64,000 nt of DNA from Nematostella vectensis (taxonomy: Eukaryota; Cnidaria; Anthozoa; Actiniaria; Edwardsiidae). Each line of letters begins with the position of its first letter. The first letter of the stretch is position 1. The stretch spans positions 11,309,719 to 11,373,718 of the forward strand of contig NC_064046.1 in assembly GCF_932526225.1 (NCBI RefSeq), read 5' to 3'. The notes beneath the pieces are model-generated. The model had not been told where the DNA came from and did not search any database. It saw nothing but the letters and a program-made list of their open reading frames with translations. This document shows positions 1-21,571 of this stretch, piece by piece. Position numbers and translations under genes: made by a program.

Positions 1-1
1 G

Positions 2-10098
<10,097 letters not shown>

Positions 10099-10335
10099 CG
10101 CCTATGAAAAAGCCCGGGTATCCCATGTACATAGGATGTAGAACGATATGGCGGATATCATGACGGGGAAATCAGCATCGGGAAAAAACAAGCATGGAAA
10201 CGTGTACAGAGCTCATTTTGCACGAGAACCGATGCCATGGGAAGCAATATTTAACAATCACTGTCACAAGACAGGTCTCCTAAGTTATTGTTATTAATCA
10301 TGTAAAGAACTCTCGAAATAACCATAGAAAAAAAG

Positions 10336-11681
10336 CCGCGGTGATCCTAGCCACTAATCCCTCAATTACTAGCCAGTTACTAAAGACGGTTTGGGGGGGG
10401 GGGGGGGGGGTACTTCATAGGAAAATGATAAAAATATATATTTACCGAAGAAAATCAGCTAGGATCGATGGAAAGGCAATATGAATATGCTTTCTAAAAC
10501 TATTTACAGCAACTTTAGTAATTTTTGTGGATCCTTTGTAGAGTATCTTGTCTGGTTTCTAGTTTAGACTCTTGCAAATTTCTATGCAAGCGTCTTTCCA
10601 TTGTTTTTAAAATTTCTTGAATATTTGTTAACGGTTATAGCAATCTTCTATAATGTTTCTGACAATTGATTGTTTAAGCTGTTGTTTTTTACAGTTAATC
10701 AACGACACATATAGACTTTGTTTCTTTTTTATTTGTTTTTTGAAATATGAGAATTTACAGTCAATAAACTTCACATTTATTATATACATTGAGATCTTAG
10801 TAGGTGATCGCCGTTATTGGTTATTGCGTGATGGAACTCACTAAGAAGAAAAATATACTTATAAATGAGAATACTATTTTTTGCTGAGAATGTAATAAAA
10901 AAAAACTGCGGGGATTCCGCAATCATAGGTAAATGGCAAAGCGGACTATTTGTCTCCCTTGCAATCTTTCGCATGCAACTCTTTAGTATTGAAATTTTGC
11001 GATGCCACAGGGCCTTTGTGTTCCTTCGCCACAGGGCCTTTGTTTTCCTCCGACACAGGGCCTTTGTGTTCCTCCGTCACAGGGCCTTTTTGTTCCTCCG
11101 CCACTGCTCTTATTTTGTTCCTCCGCCACTGCTCTTATTTTTTTCCTCCGCCACTGCTCTTATTTTGTTCCTCCGTCACAGCGGAGCTTCCCTATCGACT
11201 ACGCTGCGAGATTCAGTTTATGCGTTTTTCCACAAGAAGACCTTGGTTCGCCTCGATGCTTTTTCCACGTCTCAAGGCTGAACTTGAGAACTCGTCTACC
11301 TAAACCCAGATTTCTTTTATAGAATTATGATTCATATAATTTTAAAGAATTTATCCTGAAACGATAAACCCCTTCTTTGGCTCACTGTGATATCGACGGA
11401 TAATGTCCGCGGATGAGAAATGGTCCCCGAAGTTTCACATTTGCCCTCGTACCATTTCTCAATTACGGACAGTTAAATAGAAAATTGATTCCAAGTGACC
11501 GGGATAAAATTAAATAAACCAAATAAAGGGGATTTATTTCTTGTTTAACGAAATTTATATAGATTTGCATCACTTTTTAGATCAGTTTCTGATCTTTAAA
11601 AAAAAAGAAAGCAAATTGCCATCAGTAACTGATTAGTAACTGATTAGTAACCAAGAAGTTTTAGTAACTAGGATCACCGCG
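10336..11681. mobile_element. TIR element (about 1.35 kb) downstream of NELFCD
   Basis: CCGCGGTGATCCTAG at 10336 is matched by CTAGGATCACCGCG ending at 11681, with subterminal GTTACTAA/TTAGTAAC motifs inside both ends. The interior has a G-run (10389-10410) and a minisatellite at 11003-11180 but no recognisable transposase. It begins about 240 bp after the NELFCD stop, so the 3' UTR may run into it. Confidence 0.6.
11003..11180. repeat. 23-26 bp minisatellite
   Basis: Four units built on CACAGGGCCTTTGTGTTCCTCCG are followed by three units built on CCACTGCTCTTATTTTGTTC. It is open in several frames only because of its repetitive composition, so I do not call it coding. Confidence 0.85.
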
Positions 11682-11810
11682 ATGAGGAAAAGACTCAAAG
11701 GCTATCATTCTCCAGTGTTTTCTAGCGCTTATGGTATAACTAGAGAGACTAGAGAGGCTGTGAAAAGATAGATGGTTTTCGTAAGCGTGGTGTAGACAAG
11801 CTACCAATTA

Positions 11811-11970
11811 ACACAAGGTTGAAAAAATGATGTTATATAATTTTTTGACTGACTACTTAGTCAGCCTCAGTAGTGAATCAGTAGTTGTGCTGACGTTTCG
11901 AGCTCCGACAAAGGGCGAAACGCTTGAATGTCCTGCGCAACTACACATGCTTTTTCAACCTTGTGTTGAT
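11811..11970. repeat. Hairpin-ended relic resembling a Penelope-like element terminus
   Basis: AACACAAGGTTGAAAAA and TTTTTCAACCTTGTGTT form 17-bp inverted ends. Inside is the stem GACGTTTCG...CGAAACGC around CTCCGACAAAGG, a pattern I associate with Penelope-like element ends. No reverse transcriptase is present. The family assignment is tentative. Confidence 0.35.
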
Positions 11971-13084
11971 TTAAAGCTTGTTTTTTGCGCTTGCATCGGG
12001 CATCAATTTTTCGACTGTCAGTTTTAGACTAACTGAAATGTAGCTTCAATAGGCCGACTTGCACTAACAGATTGCGTGACTTGCACTAACAGATTGCGTG
12101 ACTTTTTGGGTGGCGCGCGCACCGGCTTTTTGCGAAAAAACAACAACAAAAGCAATACTTATTTTGCGCTTACGCCGGAAAGTTTCTATGTAAGGGCTTA
12201 TTTAAATTGAGATATTTTCCCCGCGCTCTCTGGCGTGACCGGCGCAACCATTTGTTTAGTTTGCCTCGAATTTGCCATCCCAAAAAGTCACGTGACTTCT
12301 TAGTCAAGTCGCGTTTAACGAAGGTGTCTCCGTCGTCAGCCATTATTTCATCTAGTTTCGTTCGCTTGACTTTAATGCTGGAGTCTGGCCTGGAAAATTA
12401 CGTAGAAGCAAAAAAAGAGCGTATAATTTTTTTTAAAGGAAATGTAGATATAGATAGTACATGAGCTTTCATAGGATATTGTACCAGAATAGGTAAAAAA
12501 AAAACCATTTTATTTTCAATGTCAACTGATTCATAATCAGTTGCGCGTCTTGCCTGCATGGTGTTTTAATTGTTTTTAATCAGAAATTCCTTTAAATAAA
12601 AATCACACGGATGACCAGGAGAATCACAATGAATCGTTCAGGTTAGATCCCCCCTCTCTCTCTAAAAAGCATTGGCTAAAATTACGTACTTTTAAAATAA
12701 AATTTTGAATAAATTGTATCGTGAAACTGAGGTGTGGCCTTTTTCGCGCCACAGGGAACCGTCGTGTCTCAGACATCACGTGGACGACTACACTTTCACG
12801 CCTTTTTCACGCGGCAAAAGCATGTATTCAACCTTGTCTGAAGTTTTGAAAGCAACCCGCTGCTTGTCTGACGTCACTTTGAATGCAACCAGTTTCAACC
12901 AGTTAACTTGATCAGATTTAAACGTGCGAGTTTGCATCTTAATTTCCAAAAACCTTCTGGTATTACAAAAAACATAAAAAGCATGAATATGAAAAAAAAC
13001 AAACGGCAGCAACTTATTTTGAATTGTCTTTTAATCATGGATTAACCTGCTGTTATTTCATAACCTGAGAAGTCTTTTTGCGCC
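11971..13084. other. Stretch without recognised genes
   Basis: It contains a 22-bp direct duplication (GACTTGCACTAACAGATTGC, 12058-12100) and short open frames without family resemblance. Nothing else is supported. Confidence 0.5.
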
Positions 13085-13500
13085 AACCAGTTGCTAGGAT
13101 AACCTGTTGAGCTTGTGTGAAAAATACGATAAATTTTTACCAAAGAAAGTCGTTATTATATTCTTAAGTTCGCAAGCGTTCAAAAGAAAATTGTAAATCA
13201 ATGTCCCAGTATCTTGGAACAAAAGCGATTAAAGGAAATTTGTAGTTTGTGTAGAGTCCTTATGCATCCATGGGTTGCTAGGAGAAACTATTTCGCTTAT
13301 CGAAAGAATTTTTTATTGTTTCAAGAAATAGTTTTTACACAGTTGTCATCCCTTAACTAGAAAATGATGAATGAAAGTGGTAGTTATTTGATAGGAAGAT
13401 TTTGGAAGGTTTTTATTCTCGTACTTTTCTTTTTCGTAAATAACGTTTTTAGGCTACCTGTTGCCAAGAAAACCTGTTGCGCTTATCAAAAAGATTGTAA
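13085..13500. repeat. Three diverged ~185-bp modules upstream of the CSRNP gene
   Basis: The core TTGCTAGGATAACCTGTTG...GCTTATCAAAA recurs, diverged, at about 13091, 13271 and 13460. Each is followed by a T-rich segment and AAATAGTTT. The spacing is about 180-190 bp. They could be old tandem duplicates or repeated regulatory modules. Confidence 0.45.
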
Positions 13501-13754
13501 AAGTTTTATGAAATAGTTTCATGAAATAGTTTTTTTTTTCAGCCTTAAACGAAACAGATAATAAGTTTAAGTGTGAAAATTCTTGTCACAAGAAAATTTT
13601 TGTCTTGTTTATATTGCCATAGATTCTGTCAGGTTTTCAAAAAAATACGTGTTAGGTACCATGCTGTTTTGACGTGTCAGCTCATCCATACCTTTTTGTG
13701 CTAGGAGGATTAACTCACCTATAACAGCCATTCGAAGCTCTTTATTGTACAATC

Positions 13755-13933
13755 AACCAATCGCTACTAAGTTATAAATGACGTTTCTTCTCTAAGCCAA
13801 TCGAAATCGAATTTCAACAATGCGATTAACGAACCAATTGAATTGCAATGTCTCGCTGCACCTGCTCTCGTTATTATAATAAACTGCTATCAGAAAAAAA
13901 AAGATTTCTCGTCGCCCGAACCTCAGTTGTATA
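13755..13933 (+). promoter_or_regulatory. Candidate promoter of the CSRNP-type gene
   Basis: Three CCAAT boxes (13757, 13797, 13834), a CRE/ATF-like TGACGTTT (13779-13786) and a TATA-like TTATAATAAA (13873 on) precede the ATG at 13934. This dense arrangement suits the inducible expression known for CSRNP/AXUD1 relatives. Function is inferred from motifs only. Confidence 0.55.
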
Positions 13934-14632
13934 ATGTTAAAACGAAAAATCGAAGAGGATTCTCTGAGCGAGAGCAGTCACGAAAGCTCAGATAGTTTAG
14001 ATTCTGGCGACTCGCCGAAGAGCAAGTTACCGCGAAGAGTTCGCTTCTATGAGCGGACTGTATTTCACTTTCCACGGACTCAGGGTAGTAGCTGTGTGCC
14101 GTCTAACGGGGGATATACGCTAGGGATGAAGCGGAAACATTCGTTTGTGGAGAGTTTTAAATTCACTGACTACGACGAAAATCTTGAGCTGTGTTTTCAA
14201 AGCGAGAGTGACGAGGACGAAGAAGATGACGATGACCATTCGTTTCTACCGATTCCTCAGAAAACACGAAAGGCCATCTTGAAAGATGCCGGCGTGAAGA
14301 AAATAAACAAACAAGAAGCGAGCGAATGTATGGAGATACGGTACTCTAGACAAATATGTGGGTGTGATTGCAAAACATTCTGTGATCCTGCGACTTGTAG
14401 CTGCTCTCTCAACGGAATAAATTGCCAAGTAGACAGGGATAGTTTTCCTTGCGGGTGTACCAGGGATGCCTGTCGAAATCCCCAGGGAAGACACGAATAC
14501 GACCCGATCTCCGTCAGACGACATTTTATAGATACCGTGTTGAAGCTTCGGGGGCAGAAGTACATTTGGGGAGATCAAGCGACTATTGATGGATCTACAA
14601 AACAAAGTGTTATTTCTTTCGCCGTTTCTTGA
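13934..14632 (+). CDS. Cysteine/serine-rich nuclear protein (CSRNP/AXUD1 family), intronless
   Basis: This 232-residue protein has the layout of CSRNP nuclear regulators. It starts with an acidic, Ser-rich N-terminus (residues 7-28). The conserved block RVRFYERTVFHFPRTQG (35-51) and VPSNGGYTLGM (55-65) follow, then an acidic DEDEEDDDD run (93-101). The Cys-rich core spans 142-180 and contains CGCDCKTFCDPATCSCSLNG and FPCGCTRDAC, and then GRHEYDPISVRRHF. Animal CSRNP proteins are usually longer (human members about 500-600 residues), so this is a compact form that ends soon after the conserved domain. The ATG is the first in frame after the putative promoter. The whole conserved region is one uninterrupted reading frame, which is unusual beside intron-rich neighbours. 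An AATAAA at 14802-14807 is a candidate polyadenylation signal. Confidence 0.93.
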   Translation: MLKRKIEEDSLSESSHESSDSLDSGDSPKSKLPRRVRFYERTVFHFPRTQGSSCVPSNGGYTLGMKRKHSFVESFKFTDYDENLELCFQSESDEDEEDDDDHSFLPIPQKTRKAILKDAGVKKINKQEASECMEIRYSRQICGCDCKTFCDPATCSCSLNGINCQVDRDSFPCGCTRDACRNPQGRHEYDPISVRRHFIDTVLKLRGQKYIWGDQATIDGSTKQSVISFAVS

Positions 14633-16324
14633 CCGTTTGGAATCTGGTCTAATATAATATTTGTGGTTTGTGTTAATGACAACACGGGCGTTGCTTGATT
14701 CACAGTCAAGTGGCATTAAATATAAATTATGACAATGAAATACCATAGTAAAATTATTTTCTTTTTGTGTGGATAAAGAATAAGATTACAGTTATAGACT
14801 GAATAAATTCTACTGAAATTTCTCGTTAAATTTGTACAGTTTTCTTACATTTTAAGATAGAAAATGATGACATGAAAGCCTCATCTATCCTTAACATATA
14901 TGATATAAATAATATGTGACTTTGGTTTTGAAAGTCAACAGACTGAGTAGACGTAATATTCGATAAGCTGAAGCAAATTACTTTGGGAACCAAATTACCA
15001 TTTTACATGATCATTTCAGACACATTTCATTTCCCATTTATTTTCTTCTGATGGATATTATTTTGTTTAAATTACACGGAAGCTTTCATTGATTATGAAA
15101 TCCGATGCGGAGAGATATAACATTTTGCAATAGCCCTTTATGTTGGGAATTGGACGAAGACTGATTTAACTTTGCAAATATTTGAATAAGATTATACTGT
15201 TGAGTTTTCCCGTTGCAAGTTTACTAATAAGGCTTAAATAATGGATAAATTGATACCAAAACAACAACAAAAGTATAAAAAAATGACAAAATTATTCAAA
15301 ACTTTCTCTTTCAAGAAAGAGCCCTTTGTTGGGAGTACTTTCGAAACTTGGCTTGTGTTTAGTAGTCTTTATCCGTCTGAAAACAAATTTATTAATAATC
15401 ATACGACTTTCATTCACCCGAATCCACACACTCGGCTTGTATACACGTGAGTCCACGAATCGAGTGCCCTTAATTGATTGCTGCGCTTACGGACGTTTGC
15501 AAGCTAAGGTGGATCCATGGGGATTTTTTCTTGATGGCTTTGCAAGGATAATAATTTCTTAACAAATCACCAGAGATCTACTGAATGCTGTCTTTTTTGA
15601 AACCAAATTGATTCCAGAATTGTTTATTATGCGATTCTGGGTCTGAATGATCCTGTATTTCAGGCAATGTCTCATACATTTAATGTATTTTTGGCTTCTA
15701 GAAGGGGGGGCCTGGTTACCTAGGTCACCCCCCCCCCCCCCCCACGCCCCTGAAAAAACTCTTCTAGGAGTAGGCATTGTGTTTTGAGGCTCTGAAAATG
15801 AACATGGAGGATCAAAAGCTTGGAGGGATTTGATCCTATCGACTATTTTTAATGTATTATTTCAGCGGATTTTGGAAGTACGGCAGATCACGGATCCACA
15901 ATTCGGGCGCGGATTTCGGATTTTGACTGCTTCGACGGTCGAATTTCGGATTTTAGATAAATTTCAATCGATGCTATTGTTTATCTGCCAAACCATGTGG
16001 ATCTAAAAAAAAATATGCGGATCCACGGATTTGCCCCAAAAATGTAGCGGATCGGCGGATTTACATACCCCTATTCACCCCTTCCCCTTGAATATAGACA
16101 GTCTTTTCTGTAGCTATGTGGTTAATTTGTAGCTTGTTGTCACCGCTTGATATCTATATTAAGCATAACGGACTATCGAACGCTTGAAGGGTTTGTTATA
16201 AAACCATTGATTCAAAGTGGACATGTTCTACTATTATCAACTTTTATTCAAGAGACCATATTGTATACATACTATTTATATAAATTTTATCCTCGCTACC
16301 CCAAAGGAAGCACCCACAACTACT
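14633..16324. other. CSRNP 3' flank without further genes
   Basis: It holds the candidate poly(A) signals ATTAAA (14715) and AATAAA (14802), AT-rich DNA, and a MITE fragment at 15655-15755. The 15880-16070 stretch repeats GGATTTCGGATTTT/GCGGATCCACGGATTT motifs. No protein family was recognised. Confidence 0.5.
15655..15755. mobile_element. Fragment of GGCGTAGCCAGG-type MITE
   Basis: AATGTCTCATACATTTA-TGTATTTTTGGCT followed by a G-run, a C-run and ACGCCCCTG matches the fuller copy at 59781-59929. Only the right part is present. Confidence 0.6.
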
Positions 16325-16760
16325 CTCCGATGCTCCCCGTTAATTTACCATGCTCTCTGATGCTCTCCGTAAAGTTACCGTTCTCTCTGTGCCCTTCGTA
16401 AAGTTACCACGCTCTCTGATGCTATCCCGTAAATTTACCATACTCTCTGATGATGCTCTCCGTAAAGTTACCACGCTCTTTGGTGTCCTCAGTAAAATTA
16501 CCATTCTCTCTGATGCTCTCCGTAAATTTACCATGCTCTCTGATGCTATCCGTAAATTTACCACTCTCTCTGATGCTCTCCGTAAACTTACAACGCTCTC
16601 TGATGCTTCTCGTAAATTTACCACGCTCTCTGATGCTTCTCGTACCAACAGACCAAGGTAAATTTACAGAGAACGTCAGAACAAGATAAATTTATGAGGA
16701 GCATTAAATAAATTCACGAGGAGAATCAGAGCAAGGAAACTTACTGGAAGAATCAGAAGT
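16325..16760. repeat. 30-bp minisatellite array with oppositely oriented tail
   Basis: About eleven units of CTCTCTGATGCTCTCCGTAAATTTACCA run from 16325 to 16650. They are followed at 16658-16760 by diverged units in the opposite orientation (GTAAATTTACAGAGAACGTC). Because the period is 30, most of the array is open in several frames on both strands, giving decapeptide repeats such as ASESMVNLRR. I regard those as non-coding. Confidence 0.8.
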
Positions 16761-19700
16761 GTGACGCACTCCGAGCTGCTTATATCGCTGGCGAACGAAC
16801 AACGCCGACGCGCTAGCCGTGATAATTGCAGGGAACGACATACGGAAATCAAAAATAAATAAATCTGACACACGAAAACCTTCTGGCTGATCCGTAAGAG
16901 CTGGATAAGTTGCTTTTTTGTTGTTAATTTGAGCCAACAGCCGGAGTGCGCGCTACTTTGGCACCCAAAAAGTTATGTGATCAAGGTTAGTGCAAGTTGC
17001 CTATCATCATTAGCTAGCTAAAGTTAGAGTTCAGGTGCTTCAGGCTTCTGTAGTTGGAAAGTGAAAATCCTAGTCACATGACGGGAGTTGCGTGACAGAT
17101 GCTTGAGTCTCTGCCGCTGAACTTCTTGGGTTGGTTCTGGGAATAATACATCTGCGTCTTGTCTCCCATAGCAATATCTAAATAAACGTTTTTAGAACCA
17201 ATATCATTAAAAAAATTGTATTAGTAATAATTAACGGGAACTAGGTTTGAGCATATCCTTCTACCCTGAATGACTGTGTGTCTTCACATTTTATAAACTT
17301 ATTACGTGAGCTTGAATTGTGACGTAAGTAGTTTCAATGAAAAAAATGTTGTAGACAGGGGTGATCACTATCTTTTAGGTGATAAAATAGACCGCAGACC
17401 GCTGACCAACAAAATCCTACCAACCGCTATCCCTTATGGGGTATTCAAAAATTATTCCACCTCTGTCTAATAGAACAACTGGACATGAAAGTTGAAAAGA
17501 GATGTGCAGTTTCAAAGAAAATCAGGAAAACTGAAAAAAATGTTTTTAGCACTGAGGTTACAAATTGCATGAACCACTTCCATCTATCAAGAATTAAAAA
17601 ATTGCTGTTGACCACACCCAAAGAGTTAAAATTGATTTTGCTGACAATCACTCATCCCTGTTTGCTTTTATGGGAGTCCCCCCCATGCTATGAAACCACC
17701 TTCTAAATAAACAGAAATTAGATTATTGTAAAAAAAAACTAATGAAAAAAGTGTCCTCAATTTAATGCAGTCATTTTCATGAACACAGGAGATAATTAAG
17801 GAATTCTGAGCATATATCCATTTTTTTTCTAAAAAAAAAAACAAGTTTTTTTACAATCATTATTGTTTTTGTCTATTTTTCAATGCTATAATGATACTTT
17901 TTTATTGAAGATTGGAAAATGTGAGGCAGGCCTTTGAAACTTGTTAGTAGATCTCTGCCTAATAAAATACAAATTATAGCATCCTTTTATAGTAAATGAA
18001 GTCTGTTAAATTATAGCATCCTTTTACAGTAAATGAAAGTCTGCTGTTTATGCAAGTATGAAATGATTTTACCTGGTTTCCTTGACGCAAACATCCTGCA
18101 GCAAGATTCCTGCCATTCAGCTGAGGCTTCACTCTTTTGGGCAAGTGTGTATATTACTATCCACTGAAAACAGCTTGCCACCCTGGCTGCCATTCTGTTT
18201 CTGCTGCCTACATCATTCTTGTTTTGGCTATAGGCAAGTCACTTTCTTTGCTCGTCAGTGAGGCTAGGCATCTATAATTTTAATAATAAAGAGTCATAAT
18301 TCTTACAGTTACTTTGGAATACCCAGGGGGCTGTTAATTAAGAATCATCATTCACCATTTGATATCACTGATGGGGTTGTCAACACAAATCCCTAGAAAG
18401 TAACATTGCAGCAAAAGACAATCCCTGCTTTAAGCAGAAAGCATTTTAAGCCAAAGAATGAAATAACAGTTTAGTGTTTCTTTTGATTTCACATTATCTT
18501 TCTCTAAAGATTTGTGCCAAGTCATTATTATTGATTTATTTAGCTTTGCTTCTTGGCCAATGGTTTACATGGACCATTTTGCATCCATTGACAAATATAA
18601 GCCAGTTATAAATAAATATGTTTAACTTCATAAATCGTATTGAACAGTCCTTGACACATAATAATCATAGTGAATTTTACATATCGCACCTAAATGTATA
18701 TTAGCTGAGCTGTTCAAGTTTGTCACATTTTGATATATTTGCCCAACTTTGATATATTTGCTGGTTGATAAACTGTTGTTTATCAGGACATGGTCAGAGT
18801 GAAATGATGTTAATGGAACACTGGCCTGTAGATTAAAAAAATAAATTTCCTGACTTAAACATGTATAGATTATATTTAGAAATTCCATAATGCTACAGTA
18901 TTGGTAAAATAATATGCTTAAACAAAACAGTTATCTTTTTATGCAAGGGCCTTTAACATCTGCCAACCAATACAATGTTTATGGAAATAACAACAACAGA
19001 GATGTTAACTTATTAGAGTGCCCTTTATACTGATCCAATTTTTTGCTTATGTAAAAGCCCACTGACAACAGTTTGCGTTGCTGCCATTTTTTGTTCCTTT
19101 TTGGTCAGTATCTATTGTAAATAATATGTTGGAGTTTTCTCGCGATTCTGTACCAGATACCTTCATTTGTTCATCAATTGATTTTCAATCCCACTTTTGT
19201 CGTTGTTTCGTGCAGAAAATAAAATACGAGCAGCTATAAATCTTAGATATTAAAAATGGCCTCTTCGTAGTGTTGCGAGTATGCCCCTACCGAAGTATCA
19301 AAAGCCTCTATCGGTCCAGAGATATGGCTAGGAACCCCTACTAAATTTGCATAGAGTAGTTATCGAAGAATAATTTAGAAAAATATTACGATGACTTACC
19401 TTCAGTGCGATAATTCTTGGCGATGAAACCGTCGATCTGAGCCCAACTGAGATGGAGATGATTTTTGAAAAATTCCGGATCGCAATCTCCACCAATCAAA
19501 TGACAGCACAGTGAGCAACCGTGAGCATAAAACCATTATCGGATCGAAATGCACCAATCACTGATCAAATGACGTTTTCTAAATCTTTCGTCTGCGAAAA
19601 CACATGCGAAGGAACTTAAGTTCGACAGACAGTGTGACTAGTCCGACAGACTATAGTTCGTTGCAGAACATTTGAAATCCAAACAGTCCAAAGGAAGCAA

Positions 19701-20095
19701 AACGCAGAATGAAAGGATCTCAAACAACCACCTCGTAAAACGACAAAGACTGTAATTTTAATCGATTTATTAAGGGAAGAAAGGGTACTTTGGAAGAACA
19801 AGCGGAATTCGATGGTGATATTAGGAAGAGTCGAATCATTCGACTCTTCCTAATTTCGCGGCGTTCCAAGCGAACCTTTCGAGGACTTTGATTATACTGC
19901 CAGCGATCCCGAGGAAGAGGAGATTGAACCACTAGCAAAATCTTTTAGGAAGTTCCCTGTTTCCGCAACTCTTTTGCGAGAGTGTGATGTAGCAGTTAGA
20001 GGTTTTTTTATGATTCTTCGCCATCCTCGTTATTTGCTCTCGAATAATGGTCCTCTCTGTTACTTCAAGCCCTTCCGTCTATATTTAGCTGTTTA
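16761..20095. other. Gene-poor stretch
   Basis: Apart from the weak minus-strand candidate it holds a degenerate CTATCCCTTATGGGG-type repeat (17370-17700, relatives at 24430-24570 and 25560-25750). A two-copy 35-bp direct repeat (TTATAGCATCCTTTTA) lies at 17975-18045. Nothing else is supported. Confidence 0.45.
18010..19520 (-). other. Possible unnamed two-exon transcript (weak)
   Basis: On the minus strand an open frame including the residues HLSWAQIDGFIAKNYRTE ends at a consensus donor, GAAG|GTAAGT (19399-19401). CCAAT motifs lie upstream at about 19490-19555. A second open segment, about 18074-18180, includes YTLAQKSEASAEWQES and ends at CCAG|GTAAAA. Both end in phase 1 and could be joined, but the acceptor is weak and no ATG was found. 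I do not recognise the protein. Confidence 0.22.
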
Positions 20096-20522
20096 GTAGT
20101 AAATTTACGGGGACATATCGGAGCATTTGCCTTAGTGCGTGACAATTAAAGCCGCATTGTCACCAGTTTACTTCCGATCGATTACGTTACAATCTCCGAT
20201 GATTTTTAACGGAAAACGCGAAAAATATTTCAACATATTGAAAGCAGTGTGTATATTGCAAGTTTCTTCGAGGATGTGATTGGTAATTTAGAGCGGATGG
20301 CATGTTAAATATCTCGGATTCTTTTGTCTTTAACGGTTGAGGCTTCCGTCGGACCTCCAGAAGTGAACTGGTTACAATGCTGCTTTAAGAGCGGAACATC
20401 AGCATGGTAAATTTACGGAGAGCATCAGAGAGCATGGTAAATTTACGAGAAGCACAGAAGCGTAGTAAATTTACGGAGAGCATCAGAGAGCATGGTAAAT
20501 TTACGGGGAACATCAGAGAGCA
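20096..20522. repeat. 30-bp minisatellite array, inverted relative to 16325-16650, with a MITE inside
   Basis: Units GTAAATTTACGGAGAGCATCAGAGAGCAT are the reverse complement of the 16.3-kb array. A first unit (20098-20130) is separated from the rest (20397-20522) by the TTAA-type MITE at 20146-20388, so the MITE inserted into a pre-existing array. Confidence 0.8.
20146..20388. mobile_element. TTAA-type MITE, copy 2 (reverse orientation)
   Basis: TTAA-AGCCGCATTGTCACCAG at the left and CTGGTTACAATGCTGCT-TTAA at the right form inverted ends. The interior matches copies at 37569 and 40721 in reverse complement. The flanking TTAA suggests a piggyBac-like non-autonomous family. Confidence 0.8.
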
Positions 20523-21065
20523 GGTGTATAAAATTTGGCCAAATCGTGTATTCTTTAAGTTAATGTATAGCATAACCACATGTAATACGAACGGACAAAT
20601 AAAATAACACTTTTGGTATCCCAGTCAAAAAATGCAACTGTTTTTTTTACGTGGTACCGAGAAATCTGTATTATTGTGCAATACCCCATGAGCCTATGCG
20701 CCATTTCGTGTACCATCTAGTTTTTTAGCGTATTGATTGCGACGTTACTAAAGCCTTTTTCTTACACGAAGTATCTAACCTACTGTCTACGTCATCGCAA
20801 CGCTTAGTTACCAAAAACTTTTGCATAATTTAAATTAGCGTACCCACCAGCAACCTATAAAAATATTTCTTCTCTTCCGGTGCCCATATATGGGCAGTAG
20901 GAATCCTACCAATTCTTACCGCAGCGACGTCATATTCCTACCAAATTACAAGGCTCGGTCACATATTATAACGTGACCGCTTAGCAAGGATCACTTGGAT
21001 TCTGTAACTCGTTGAGAACAGAAGTTCTCTATACTATCTAGCCTCTTTCAAAGCTTACCCCTCTG

Positions 21066-21392
21066 GTGTATGAAACTCCAGTTTGGTTACACTGTGTGCT
21101 GAGCTCAACCCCCTGTGCGCACGTACTCCACAAGCTAAATGGCTACACAACGAATCTGCCCCGAGTTAAGGGGACTTGGGATTTCAGCGCAAAACCATTA
21201 ATTTTTATCCAAATTTACTTATCGTTCAGAAGCATAAAATACTGGACACGTTTATTGCCAAAGGATGACCAGGCTCTTTTGAAAACAGTAATATATATGG
21301 AATGTGTGAAGTATAACAAACATTTAAAAATTAGCTCAGCTTACTCGGCTCTTATGACAACAGGAAATATACTAACGAACGCAATAAACTGA
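21066..21392 (+). pseudogene. Fossil of a LINE-type reverse transcriptase C-terminal region
   Basis: A 108-codon open frame contains SSTPCAHVLHKLNG and, after a filler, SIKYWTRLLPKDDQALLKTV. This TP-AVL-ELG then KYW-RLL-D-LLK succession is typical of the segment after the reverse transcriptase domain in non-LTR retrotransposons. The first block is degraded and no polymerase motif precedes it, so this is a relic. Family resemblance is from memory. Confidence 0.45.
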
Positions 21393-21571
21393 AAATTGTT
21401 TAAGAATAATAAGCAGAAGCCTATTAGTTAGCCTACCTGTTAGCTAACCCTGCTATAAAGCAAAGAATTGCTCTAACTCTACTAACAATAAGTAACCACA
21501 TAATTATACAAAGGCTGAAGAAAGAATTAAATTAATTAAATTTCGTAGTCAAATGCAAAGGATTTAACAGG

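Noticed and set aside
10865..11322. Overlapping frames of 106-138 codons
   Set aside because: They span the CCTCCGCCACTG/CACAGGGCCTTTG minisatellite within a TIR element; repeated peptides come from the array.
14246..14746. 166-codon minus-strand frame
   Set aside because: It is antisense to the conserved CSRNP coding region, whose domain content is clear on the plus strand.
16340..16661. ~100-codon frames with decapeptide repeats
   Set aside because: The 30-bp array is open on both strands by periodicity; there is no start context, splice site or family resemblance.
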